In this document: piece by piece, positions 24,160 to 31,797 of the stretch
Numbering within the stretch: position 1 is the first letter of the stretch
Layout of the letters: each line of letters begins with the position of its first letter
Source of the DNA: a virus
Length of the DNA stretch: 44,445 bases
Reading direction: 5' to 3' (one strand)
IMG/VR virus record: IMGVR_UViG_3300044611_002685
Span: 1-44,445 of that record
The notes under the pieces: model-generated
Databases searched by the model: none
What the model was told of the DNA's origin: nothing
What the model saw: the letters and a program-made list of their open reading frames with translations, nothing else
Program-made: the position numbers and the translations under genes

Positions 24160-24966
24160 TTATTTTTTCTCCTTGGTAGTATTAGCTTCAGCGGTGTAAG
24201 CCACTTTGTAAGCGTTCAAAAAGGTGGTATAAGAAATACCGGGGTTTTCAATATCATTTGGAATATGGATTACTGGCGGCAGTTTTCCCATACGTCCACC
24301 CGCTTCGTAATGTTTGCCATTGCGGGTAAATATCGCACGAAATTCTTGCTTTTTGCGTCCTTCGCCTGGGCTTTCTACAGTAACCGCGTCGGTTCCGAAG
24401 TATAAAATCGCGTCTACCATTCCCGAAAGCACCGGACGTATCTTATCGCTTACGGACGGCAAGGTAACCGTATATTCCCCGTTTGCGTCGTCGCGTTTTT
24501 CAGTTCGCGTGTGGCTGGTTATGCCATAAGAAACGTTGGAAAGCCCGATGCGCAGTAAATATTCGCGGACGCGATTGTTTACTATGGTTTCACCAACACC
24601 CCAGGAAAGCTTACCTTCCTTAGTATGGTTGGCGCCGTATTCTGCGCACACCGCCCGCTCCGCAAGGTAATAAGCGTTGTCTATGGTATCAATACAGATG
24701 CGCTTGGCTCCTGCGTGGATTACTTCCCGGGTGGCTTCTTCAAGTTCAGCCCACGATTTTACTACATAACGGAAAGTTCCGTCTGGCAATTTATCGTTGC
24801 TTTCCCAGCGGGTGGCTGGGATAGAGTTTAAGCCCGCTTCGGTTGCGATAAAAACAGTGTTTGGCATCGCAGCGAAAAACGAGCTTTTTCCCCATTTCGG
24901 GGATCCGTACACAAACAAATTCTTGCGTTCAATATCAAGGATCGGTTCGCTTGTTCTGATTGGCAT
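24160..24966 (-). CDS. RecA-like ATPase, Sak4-type
   Basis: 268 residues from ATG 24966, behind GGAGGTGC; the frame upstream to 25041 has no ribosome site. Walker A GSPKWGKSS at 21-29, a Walker-B-like RICIDTIDNAYY near 110, and the compact RecA-core length fit phage Sak4 ATPases, which act with an SSB in single-strand annealing. The SSB-like gene follows directly. Driven by the operator promoter at 25033-25061. Confidence 0.8.
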   Translation of the reverse strand: MPIRTSEPILDIERKNLFVYGSPKWGKSSFFAAMPNTVFIATEAGLNSIPATRWESNDKLPDGTFRYVVKSWAELEEATREVIHAGAKRICIDTIDNAYYLAERAVCAEYGANHTKEGKLSWGVGETIVNNRVREYLLRIGLSNVSYGITSHTRTEKRDDANGEYTVTLPSVSDKIRPVLSGMVDAILYFGTDAVTVESPGEGRKKQEFRAIFTRNGKHYEAGGRMGKLPPVIHIPNDIENPGISYTTFLNAYKVAYTAEANTTKEKK

Positions 24967-25032
24967 TTCTGCACCTCCGTTTTTTTTATTGCAGCCCGGG
25001 GAAATTTTCAAGGTTGCCGGGCTGCTGTATTT

Positions 25033-25061
25033 AATATACACCAGCGGGTGTATGCTGTCAA
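25033..25061 (-). promoter_or_regulatory. Promoter with operator for the ATPase-SSB genes
   Basis: On the minus strand TTGACA (25061-25056), 17 bases, TATATT (25038-25033). The operator ATACACC-AGCG-GGTGTAT lies at 25036-25053 with perfect 7-base arms. It stands between the Cas4-like gene (ends 25090) and the ATPase gene. Confidence 0.8.
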
Positions 25062-25089
25062 GGGGTTTTGAAAACTTTTTTTATTTATT

Positions 25090-26247
25090 TTAGAATGCTT
25101 CTAAAACGTCCAGATCGTTTTCAATTTCATTACCAAGCGAAAGCTCCGCGTGGGATCCCTTTTCATGATAATAATTTGCGATAATGTGCTCGGCGTCGCC
25201 GCTTCGGCACACCTGTAGATACGGGCATGGTTTGCCATAGAAGGCATAACACTGCCCGGTGTTGCGTAAGTACAGCCCGGTCTTGCGTGCTTTATGCATC
25301 GCTGCGATCCAATGCCACATTTCTACCGTTAAGGTTTCGCGTTGGAAAGTTTCCATTGGTATAATTTCGCGATGTAAAGACATCGGCTCGTGCATTTTTT
25401 CAAGCAGGCGCTCGGCGTATTCTTCATCGGTCTCCGCCACTTTCATTCGCAGCCGATTTGGGTTTTTACCTTCAGCAATGGCTGCTTCTTTTCGCAATTC
25501 GAACTCGTCTAAGGTTTCGCCTTCGCGTTGTCTTAGCAGCGGCTTCACCGCGATATCGTATAAAACACCCGCGATTTTAATGCCCAGGATCTGCTCGATC
25601 CAGATAGAATAAAGGCAAATTTGCGAATCGCTCCACAATTTATCAAGGTAACCTTGATCTATGGAAGACGCGGTTTTGTGCTCAAGGATATAATAGAAGC
25701 CGGTGGCTTTTTCCCATATAATCCCGTCCACTTTGCCGCCCACCGCGAAATGGCGATTTTTGCAGCGCGTCTTTGAAAATGGATTATAAATCTCGCCCAG
25801 GAATTGGTATTCAAGCGCCACCGGTATATAAGGCGATTCTTCTATTGGGTACTTTTCTGCGTAAGCCTTCATTATACTGCAAGCCAGGTGGTACATTTTC
25901 TTTTTATCAGCCACTATATTTTCAAGGTTAAACTTATCGGGATCGATCGTGCTATTCCCATCGGTTAATTTTTTGCCGATACTTATTAAAATGCTGTACA
26001 ACGGCACACCACTAAAGTATGCTTCCCAGGCTTCGTGCATTAGCGTGCCGAAGCGCAACGCGGTATCGTCTTCTTGGTTGGGTACTATATTAAGGTTGTT
26101 ACGATAATAGTCCACCCGGGCACAATTGCGAAATGCAGACAGCCGGGAAAAAGTTATTAATTCCCGATTGCCCAGATCGCATGGTTTCGCTTTTTGCAGC
26201 ATGGTTTCCAGGTCTAATGGAAGCACGCCAGAATTTTCTGATTTCAT
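25090..26247 (-). CDS. Cas4/RecB-like PD-(D/E)XK nuclease with Fe-S cluster
   Basis: 385 residues from ATG 26247, behind GGAGGAG. An N-terminal Cys (FRNC42) and three C-terminal Cys (C333, C341 and C347 in GQCYAFYGKPCPYLQVC) form the four-Cys Fe-S signature of Cas4/AddB-type nucleases. The catalytic core shows HEAW, GGKVDGI and YYILEHKTAS (D, E-x-K). No cas genes are present, so it is a phage recombination or replication exonuclease rather than part of a CRISPR system. It is cotranscribed with the HTH gene 25 bases upstream. Confidence 0.85.
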   Translation of the reverse strand: MKSENSGVLPLDLETMLQKAKPCDLGNRELITFSRLSAFRNCARVDYYRNNLNIVPNQEDDTALRFGTLMHEAWEAYFSGVPLYSILISIGKKLTDGNSTIDPDKFNLENIVADKKKMYHLACSIMKAYAEKYPIEESPYIPVALEYQFLGEIYNPFSKTRCKNRHFAVGGKVDGIIWEKATGFYYILEHKTASSIDQGYLDKLWSDSQICLYSIWIEQILGIKIAGVLYDIAVKPLLRQREGETLDEFELRKEAAIAEGKNPNRLRMKVAETDEEYAERLLEKMHEPMSLHREIIPMETFQRETLTVEMWHWIAAMHKARKTGLYLRNTGQCYAFYGKPCPYLQVCRSGDAEHIIANYYHEKGSHAELSLGNEIENDLDVLEAF

Positions 26248-26272
26248 AGTTCTCCTCCGTTTTTAGCCGGGC

Positions 26273-26536
26273 TTATAATCCCGGGGTTCTGCGTCGCAGC
26301 CAAGCGTTAACAAGGGTGCTGTTGCGCCCGGTATTATAAGCGGTTACGCTTTCCCGGGTTAATAGTGGTCGGTCTGGGTAAAACCAGACTTTGGAATCCG
26401 CCTTTAGTAATACGCCCCGCCACACGAGACCTTTTACTGTAGACTTTTTAATTCCTAAATATTCAGCGGCTTGATCGTAAGTTAGCGCCGATTCTGAAAT
26501 ATCGGTTGCTTTCTTAGATGATCTGGCATTTGCCAT
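26273..26536 (-). CDS. Small helix-turn-helix DNA-binding protein
   Basis: 87 residues from ATG 26536, behind GGGGAGGA; the frame upstream is leader sequence. Residues 18-66 match the excisionase/MerR-like HTH_17 layout: YDQAAEYLGIKKSTVKGLV followed by a wing (KADSKVWFYPDRPLLTRESV). The C-terminus is basic (WLRRRTPGL). It is the first gene behind one of the operator promoters and so is a candidate for the regulator of the shared operator, by autoregulation. With no integrase present, an excisionase role is unlikely. Which protein binds the operator is not shown by sequence. Confidence 0.7.
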   Translation of the reverse strand: MANARSSKKATDISESALTYDQAAEYLGIKKSTVKGLVWRGVLLKADSKVWFYPDRPLLTRESVTAYNTGRNSTLVNAWLRRRTPGL

Positions 26537-26537
26537 A

Positions 26538-26566
26538 TTGTTGTCCTCCCCGTTATATGGTATAAT
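26538..26566 (+). promoter_or_regulatory. Possible promoter for a short antisense RNA
   Basis: TTGTTG (26538-26543), 17 bases, TATAAT (26561-26566) with TG at the extended -10 position. It points away from the HTH gene, towards a terminator at 26610-26645. Confidence 0.45.
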
Positions 26567-26572
26567 ATTAGC

Positions 26573-26645
26573 GGCACGCACACACACCTCCAACGGGCTT
26601 ATTCTGGAGAAAGGCATCCCATGGCAAACGGGGTGCCTTTTTCAA
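26573..26645 (+). ncRNA. Candidate ~70-nt antisense RNA in the control region
   Basis: Between the putative start near 26573 and a terminator at 26610-26645 there is no plus-strand gene. The RNA would contain CTCCA...TGGAG (a small hairpin near 26588-26609) and an exposed ACACCTCC, which resembles the anti-Shine-Dalgarno sequence. It is fully complementary to the leader of the HTH-Cas4 transcript. Predicted from sequence only. Confidence 0.35.
26610..26645 (+). terminator. Intrinsic terminator (plus) and leader hairpin (minus)
   Basis: AAAGGCATCCC (26610-26620) pairs with GGGGTGCCTTT (26630-26640) with one G-T pair and a 9-base loop, followed by TT on the plus strand, giving a T5 run. On the minus strand the same hairpin lies in the HTH gene leader and could attenuate it. 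Confidence 0.7.
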
Positions 26646-26659
26646 TTCTCCATTTTCAT
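26642..26659 (-). CDS. Possible 5-residue leader peptide (MKMEN)
   Basis: On the minus strand GGAGGTG (26674-26668) stands 8 bases before ATG 26659, which opens MKMEN and a TGA stop at 26642, directly before the hairpin at 26640-26610. A strong ribosome site leading to a stop at a hairpin suggests a leader-peptide control. A TTG start just upstream would instead give a frame of 31 residues through the hairpin. Confidence 0.3.
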   Translation of the reverse strand: MKMEN

Positions 26660-26696
26660 TCAATTTACACCTCCACTTTTTTTAGTAACCGCGGTC

Positions 26697-26725
26697 ATTA
26701 TACACCGCCGGGTTTATACTGTCAA
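26697..26725 (-). promoter_or_regulatory. Leftward promoter with operator for HTH and Cas4-like genes
   Basis: On the minus strand TTGACA (26725-26720), 17 bases, TATAAT (26702-26697). Operator ATACACC-GCCG-GGTTTAT (26700-26717). It lies back to back with the rightward promoter at 26749-26778. Confidence 0.85.
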
Positions 26726-26748
26726 GCGAATAATAAAAATAAATTAGC

Positions 26749-26778
26749 TTGACACTATAAACCGATGGGTGGTATACT
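26749..26778 (+). promoter_or_regulatory. Rightward promoter with operator for the sliding clamp
   Basis: TTGACA (26749-26754), 18 bases, TATACT (26773-26778). Operator variant ATAAACC-GATG-GGTGGTAT (26757-26775), one base longer in the right arm than the others. The clamp gene starts 55 bases after the -10 box. Confidence 0.8.
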
Positions 26779-26832
26779 ATCGGAAATAAAAACCCAGGTA
26801 TAAGCCGGGTAAAAATGTGAGGTGTAAAAATT

Positions 26833-27963
26833 ATGCAGTTCCTATGTAAGAAGGCAGACTTTGCCGCTGCGCTTCGAATCGTGTCCAGATCGGTTGCCAC
26901 CCGATCTACCATGCCAATATTAACGCACGTGTTAATAGAAGTTGACGAAGATCGTGGCACGCTTACCGGTACCGATGGCGAAATGGTATCAAAGCACACT
27001 TTCCAAATGGCTGGTCTAATGCAGACCGGTGGATCCTTAGCGGTACCCGCAAAAATGCTGGGAAGTATTATCGGTGCAATGCCAGAAGGCGATATCGACT
27101 TCTCTACCGCCGCGAACGGGCAGTTCATTTGCCAGCAAGGTAAAATTCGCCAAGGTATAAATTCTATTGCTGGCGATAATTTTCCAGCTAATGCTTTTGA
27201 TTTTAAAGCGGACAGCCAATTTGAAATTGATATTGCCGAATTACAGCGCTTACTGAAATTTAGCATTTACTCCGCGTCCAGCGACGCCAGCCGCCCGATT
27301 CTGGACGGTATAAATTTCCAGGTATCGGGAAACACTATCGCTGCAGCCGCCACCGATACCCACCGGCTTGCCGTTTCCCAAGGCGAAATTAAATCCATAT
27401 CCGACAATATAACAAATATGGATTTTACCATGCCCCGACGCCTGGGCGATGAAATTCTACAAATATCGCTTACCGGTACCGCGACGGTTTTAATTAACGA
27501 TCGCGTTATACAAATTATCGCCGGGAATACCGAGTTAACCGCCCGCCTTAATGATGGGAAATATCCACCATATAAGCGCCTGCTGCCCGATCTAACTAAT
27601 ATGAATACGTCCTGGGCAATAAACGTGGACGACTTTTCTGCGGCGCTGCGCCGGGCGGATATTATTTCTTCAACACTAAATAACAAGGTTGGGTTGCGAA
27701 TAACCGAAGACGGATCCGGGCTTGTTATCCATACTTCATCGCATGAATTCGGATATTCTGAAGAAGAAATACCGGTTACGTCCACCGGGCTTTCAATGGC
27801 AGTATATGCAAACGCGAAATTCTTCTTGGATATTTTAACTTGCTATAATGGTGGGGAAGTTAAAATTTCACTAAACGCGCCTTTGCAGCCGCTTATATTA
27901 ACCTTTCCCGGGGTGGACGGTAATATAAACTTGATTTCTCCGATGGATTCAACCGGCGTATAA
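26833..27963 (+). CDS. dnaN: Sliding clamp (DNA polymerase III beta subunit)
   Basis: 376 residues from ATG 26833, behind GAGGTG. Full-length relative of the bacterial beta clamp, with three repeated domains: KADFAAALRIVSRSVATRST...LTHVLIEV at the start, ASSDASRPILDGI at about 153-165, DTHRLAVSQGEI near 180, and the C-terminal FLDILTCYNGGEVKI and NLISPMDST. It forms the ring that holds polymerase on DNA. No DNA polymerase gene is visible in the genome, so it probably serves a host polymerase or the PrimPol. Expressed rightward from the operator promoter. Confidence 0.92.
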   Translation: MQFLCKKADFAAALRIVSRSVATRSTMPILTHVLIEVDEDRGTLTGTDGEMVSKHTFQMAGLMQTGGSLAVPAKMLGSIIGAMPEGDIDFSTAANGQFICQQGKIRQGINSIAGDNFPANAFDFKADSQFEIDIAELQRLLKFSIYSASSDASRPILDGINFQVSGNTIAAAATDTHRLAVSQGEIKSISDNITNMDFTMPRRLGDEILQISLTGTATVLINDRVIQIIAGNTELTARLNDGKYPPYKRLLPDLTNMNTSWAINVDDFSAALRRADIISSTLNNKVGLRITEDGSGLVIHTSSHEFGYSEEEIPVTSTGLSMAVYANAKFFLDILTCYNGGEVKISLNAPLQPLILTFPGVDGNINLISPMDSTGV

Positions 27964-28032
27964 AAGCGACAATTTAATAATAAGCCGCGGGGATCGGATT
28001 TCCCCAAAATCTAAATAAAAAGAAGGTATGAA

Positions 28033-28455
28033 ATGCAAGTTGCATCTTTTCTGGCAGATCATGGAGTAAATATCATCAATACTATATTGATGATCGCAGG
28101 CTTCCTTATTGGTAAAGGTTACATTAAAGACAAAACCATAGAGAAAGTCTACGAATTAGCCGTTGCCGTCGCAGAGCAATGGAAAAAGAATAAGTTAAAG
28201 CCCGGGCAAGTGGTGCCTTTAAATACCGACGTAAAGCAAATCGCTATTGATTATTTAAAGCGAAATTTACCCGCCGGTGTAGAAATTGATAACGATAAAT
28301 TAGAAGGTATGGTTTATAAGGTAACTAAAACACCCGTTGTTGCCCCGGCACCGCCAGCGGTTGGTGAAGTTGGGTACAAACCGGGCTGGGTAGAAAATGA
28401 AGCGCCAATAAAGCCTGCTGAACGAAAACGCGACGCAACGGGAAAGTATATATAA
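28033..28455 (+). CDS. Holin-like membrane protein (LL-H family type)
   Basis: 140 residues from ATG 28033. One N-terminal membrane segment (residues 13-31, NIINTILMIAGFLIGKG), then an amphipathic helix (KTIEKVYELAVAVAEQWKKNK) and a Pro-rich basic tail. This matches the phage LL-H holin layout. It follows the clamp gene by 69 bases on the same strand and converges on the endolysin. A second membrane protein lies upstream of the endolysin (28922), so it is unclear which is the holin. Confidence 0.55.
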   Translation: MQVASFLADHGVNIINTILMIAGFLIGKGYIKDKTIEKVYELAVAVAEQWKKNKLKPGQVVPLNTDVKQIAIDYLKRNLPAGVEIDNDKLEGMVYKVTKTPVVAPAPPAVGEVGYKPGWVENEAPIKPAERKRDATGKYI

Positions 28456-28477
28456 TATAAATTCCCGTCCCCACCAT

Positions 28478-28523
28478 AAAAAAGCCATTGCTAATTATTT
28501 TCAATATAAGCGATGGCTTTTTT
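28478..28523. terminator. Bidirectional terminator between holin-like gene and endolysin
   Basis: A6-GCCATTGCT (28478-28492) pairs with AGCGATGGC-T6 (28509-28523), one G-T pair, 16-base loop. It serves both convergent transcripts; the endolysin stop codon (28491) lies within it. Confidence 0.88.
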
Positions 28524-28925
28524 GACGTCTTTATGTTGAAATAGTCCATGATATTCAAAATGCCACGTTTCCCAGCACGTTCGTACAAATCCGAACTCCG
28601 CCAGGAACTTTTCAGATTTCGCTTGCGATCCGGTTAAGGCGTTTAAATGCCCCATATCCACGTCCAGCGCTGCGCCCGCTTCATGGAATGATTTACCGGG
28701 GTGGGCTGCTAATTTTGGCTTAGCTGCAAATAGATTAACTTGCTGCTGGTGCGTGCGCCCGGCGTCGGTAACAATAAGTGGTGCGCCAAAGCGGCGCAGG
28801 CATTCGTTGCGGGCTTTTTCTGCTTGCTTCGCAGCGTTTCGTTCAAGCCAAAACGTGACGATTTTCCATTCGCCTTTTTTGTCTTTTTGCGGGTACCTGA
28901 AATCTATATTAGAAGTGTTTATCAT
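28491..28925 (-). CDS. Endolysin, M15-family D,D- or L,D-peptidase
   Basis: 144 residues. It carries the VanY/M15 zinc-site pattern: SFHEAGAALDVD (H81, D88), E119 and ETWHFEY (H122). It should cut peptidoglycan stem-peptide bonds at the end of infection. No signal peptide, so export depends on a holin. ATG 28925 overlaps the preceding membrane-protein gene (ATGA), so both are cotranslated. Last gene of the late transcript; it ends inside a terminator. Confidence 0.88.
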   Translation of the reverse strand: MINTSNIDFRYPQKDKKGEWKIVTFWLERNAAKQAEKARNECLRRFGAPLIVTDAGRTHQQQVNLFAAKPKLAAHPGKSFHEAGAALDVDMGHLNALTGSQAKSEKFLAEFGFVRTCWETWHFEYHGLFQHKDVKKAIAYIENN

Positions 28926-29272
28926 GGTGTTACTCCGCCTTTTAATTTCGCAATTATACCGATGGCAATGCCAACAAGAGCAATTAAAATATTAATGATC
29001 CATTGTGCGACTTTGCCGCCGCCGGTCATCTGCGCTTTTGTTAACTCAATATCGGACACCCGCGATTCCACTAATTTCATTCGTTCTTCTATAGCGGCTG
29101 CAAATTGAACTTTTGTGCAATGCCGCGGATCCGGGTGTTTTAGTGTTGCTGTTAATTCAGCATTTGATTTTATTAATTCATTTAGCGCCGCCCAGACCCG
29201 CTCTTCGAATTTATCAATTCGTTGATTTAAGGCATAATATGGTGTGGCGTCGTTCGGATTTCCAAGTGACAT
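28922..29272 (-). CDS. XhlA-like membrane protein of the lysis pair
   Basis: 116 residues. Residues 15-80 are a coiled coil (QRIDKFEERVWAALNELI, RMKLVESRVSDIEL), then one membrane segment near the C-terminus (residues 88-110, VAQWIINILIALVGIAIGII) and a basic end. This is the layout of XhlA-type lysis proteins, which act with holin and endolysin. It overlaps the endolysin by four bases. A -10-like TATAAT lies upstream near 29305. Confidence 0.7.
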   Translation of the reverse strand: MSLGNPNDATPYYALNQRIDKFEERVWAALNELIKSNAELTATLKHPDPRHCTKVQFAAAIEERMKLVESRVSDIELTKAQMTGGGKVAQWIINILIALVGIAIGIIAKLKGGVTP

Positions 29273-29331
29273 TATTGTCCCCTTATTTCAGCATTGCCCG
29301 ATTATACATAAAAATATAATTTTAGTATATA

Positions 29332-29520
29332 TTATTCGGGAGCTTTTTCAGTATCGGGTGGCGGTGTTAACCCTATTTTACCCAACGCGTCTATAATTAG
29401 ACGGTGGTCTGCCATTTTAGCGTTAATTTCTTCACCAAGGCTTTTAATACCCGCTGCGCTGTCCGCCAGTAATGTTTGCAGCTCTTCGCGGGTTTTGCCT
29501 TCTAATTCTACAGAATTCAT
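29332..29520 (-). CDS. Small coiled-coil protein
   Basis: 62 residues from ATG 29520, behind AAGGAG. Helical and charged (KTREELQTLLADSAAGIK), with a Pro-rich end. It lies between tail fibre and lysis genes; small helical proteins in this position may be fibre chaperones, but nothing here proves it. No family recognised. Confidence 0.55.
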   Translation of the reverse strand: MNSVELEGKTREELQTLLADSAAGIKSLGEEINAKMADHRLIIDALGKIGLTPPPDTEKAPE

Positions 29521-29532
29521 AATTTCTCCTTT

Positions 29533-31797
29533 TTAAAGTGAACGCACCGGTAAGCAATAAACCGGTGAATATGGTGCCGACATTGATGAGTTTTGGGGAG
29601 CGCCGTCGGTTGCGGATATCGCCCAGGCATATCCCCCATAATTGGCATAAGCGGTGCTTGTCCAATAGACGCTTTGTAAGTTGGTGGCATAAGCCGAACT
29701 TATCATTGCCCCGGTTAATGAATAATCCATCAGCGCGATAAGTTCGTATAAATTTGGCATTCGCCAATCTGAAAACCCACCATAATTCAAATCGTTACAT
29801 AATGAAATAAATTCATACCAATTATAAGAAGCCGGGGTGGTTATATAATACCCGTCCGCCAGCCAAGGCGTGGGGATCCATTTGTCCGTCCAGGCGGCTC
29901 CCCAATATGGCTCGGTGGATCCACCGGACGTATGGGAGCTTATGCAAATAACCGCTTTCGGGAGCCGCTTCCAATAAATCTGCCAATCGGCGCCCGCTAT
30001 TGGTTCATTGCTGCTGTCTGCGGTATGATCATAAATGCATTCGAAGTTATCATACGATGTGCCGTTATAGCGCGACACGCGGTTCCCCACGACGTAATTT
30101 GTATATGAAGACCAATTCTGGACGCTTATATTTTCCCAAAAAGTCTGCCAATCGTAAGCCATACCGGGATAATGGTTAGAAGATCGGTGATCCGCGGTGC
30201 AAATATAAAAATTATAATCGGGAGCGTACACGACGTCGTCGGTTATAAAATCAATTTCATTTTGCCACGTTATTGTAGTAATAATTTCTTCCCAAGCGGT
30301 TGTCCAATCCATCGACATACCGGGTTCATAATTTGACGAATAGTGCGCCGATTTACAGCGATAAATTCTATAATGATCGTATAACCACATGGAAGCTAAA
30401 TCGCCTATTGTATAATTAGTGCTACCTTGCCAACTGGTCATAACTTCCCAATAAGTCTGCCAATTACCGCCCGTTTCCGGTTCGTCGTTTGTTGTTGAAG
30501 TGTGCGCCAAAATACATTTATACGCGTTTCCCGTCCAATAATTATTTACCGCGTCGCCCGCAACAAATGCAATACCTGGATTCCAATAACCTGTAATGTA
30601 ATCCCACTTATCTTCCCAATACATAGAATAAAGTGGCATATAATTATCGGCAGTGTGTGCCAAAATACAATTATATAATTTTCCGTTATGGCTTGCTTTA
30701 TCATTAACTAAAAAATTAATATAATTACTCCACGAAATAGATGGGTATAAATCCCAAACGTCCTCCCATTCCGATCCGGTAAGACCAGGCTGGTGTTCCG
30801 ATGAAAAGTGCGCCAATTTACATTTATAACGTCCCGATCCGCTCGGCGACACCATATCATTCAATAAGTAATCGGTATCTTGCTGCCAATAAACACCGCC
30901 GGATCCAACGTCGGCATTTGCCACCGCACCGCGGCTGTAATCGTGCGCTGCGCCGTCCCACGCGGCTCCGCCGGTAAGCGTCCCGCTATTTTCGCCTGGG
31001 AAAATTTGACACACGTCTTTCGGAAACATTATCCCCACGCCCGCCGCCGATACTATATTACCCAGCACCGAGAAGCCTTTAGCGGCTCCCATTTGTAGAT
31101 CGCCGTCATCACCGTCCACCACCGACGTGGTTTGCCCGGTAACCGGTAATAAGTTACCGCCGCCGCCACCACCCGGATCATTTGTCCAGCTTACGGTACA
31201 AAACATCTGGCTGCATTTATGCAACGTATTTATAAAGAATTTTATACCAATTTGCAACGCGATAATATCGGCGATCGTCCAGGCTGCATTTGTGAAAGGA
31301 TTTTCAGCCCAGGACGCGGTAAAATCCGCAAAGGACGTGCCGGTTGCGTGCGGGGTGCCTTCGTAAATAGTGCCGCCCGTTTTCAGTATTATCGCTTCGG
31401 CATTAGCAGCCGGTGTAGAATCCGCCGTTCGTGCAGTAATTTCAATACCGCTTATTATGGATCCGGTGGGGATCGCAGCCCCGGTTATTGTATATAAATC
31501 CCAGCGAGTTATTCCCGAATTATCGAATATGTAAGTGGTATCATTTGGGGTTGATTCATTAAGTAAATTCCAATGTGAGCTGGTGGGGTTGGCGATTTGT
31601 TTTATAACGTCGCTTGCCGGACGGAATATGGTGCTGTTACCGCCGCCACCGCCGCCCGTTTCAATACTATCTATTAACGCGGCATAATCGCGAAAAGGCG
31701 TCCCGACGGGAACGTCCACGCCTTTACCTTCTATCGCATCATGAATGGCGACTTTCGTGCCTTCCAAATATACTAATTTCTGCGCTGTCGTTCCCAT
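29533..31797 (-). CDS. Tail fibre/adhesin with CBM-like repeats and Lcl/DUF1566-type tip
   Basis: 754 residues from ATG 31797 (TAATG overlap with the gene upstream). Residues 1-290 look like a fibre shaft and attachment region (Gly-rich). About 300-635 hold six tandem modules and one partial, each with W...Y..GD.V....Y.C...H.S......W...W, similar to carbohydrate-binding modules of the CBM5/12 type. The C-terminal 110 residues (LNYGGFSDWRMPNLYELI, SVYWTSTAYANYGGYAWAI, VYCLPVRSL) match the Lcl/DUF1566 domain. The protein should bind cell-surface glycans and set host range. Confidence 0.8.
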   Translation of the reverse strand: MGTTAQKLVYLEGTKVAIHDAIEGKGVDVPVGTPFRDYAALIDSIETGGGGGGNSTIFRPASDVIKQIANPTSSHWNLLNESTPNDTTYIFDNSGITRWDLYTITGAAIPTGSIISGIEITARTADSTPAANAEAIILKTGGTIYEGTPHATGTSFADFTASWAENPFTNAAWTIADIIALQIGIKFFINTLHKCSQMFCTVSWTNDPGGGGGGNLLPVTGQTTSVVDGDDGDLQMGAAKGFSVLGNIVSAAGVGIMFPKDVCQIFPGENSGTLTGGAAWDGAAHDYSRGAVANADVGSGGVYWQQDTDYLLNDMVSPSGSGRYKCKLAHFSSEHQPGLTGSEWEDVWDLYPSISWSNYINFLVNDKASHNGKLYNCILAHTADNYMPLYSMYWEDKWDYITGYWNPGIAFVAGDAVNNYWTGNAYKCILAHTSTTNDEPETGGNWQTYWEVMTSWQGSTNYTIGDLASMWLYDHYRIYRCKSAHYSSNYEPGMSMDWTTAWEEIITTITWQNEIDFITDDVVYAPDYNFYICTADHRSSNHYPGMAYDWQTFWENISVQNWSSYTNYVVGNRVSRYNGTSYDNFECIYDHTADSSNEPIAGADWQIYWKRLPKAVICISSHTSGGSTEPYWGAAWTDKWIPTPWLADGYYITTPASYNWYEFISLCNDLNYGGFSDWRMPNLYELIALMDYSLTGAMISSAYATNLQSVYWTSTAYANYGGYAWAISATDGAPQNSSMSAPYSPVYCLPVRSL

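Noticed and set aside
25090-26247. Cas4 as part of a CRISPR system
   Set aside because: The nuclease has the Cas4-like Cys and catalytic motifs, but there are no repeat-spacer arrays or other cas genes. It stands in a recombination operon typical of phages.
29533-31797. Diversity-generating retroelement acting on the Lcl-like tip
   Set aside because: The tip domain is of a type that can be a variable protein, but no reverse transcriptase gene and no template-repeat copy of the C-terminal coding region was found in the complete circle.
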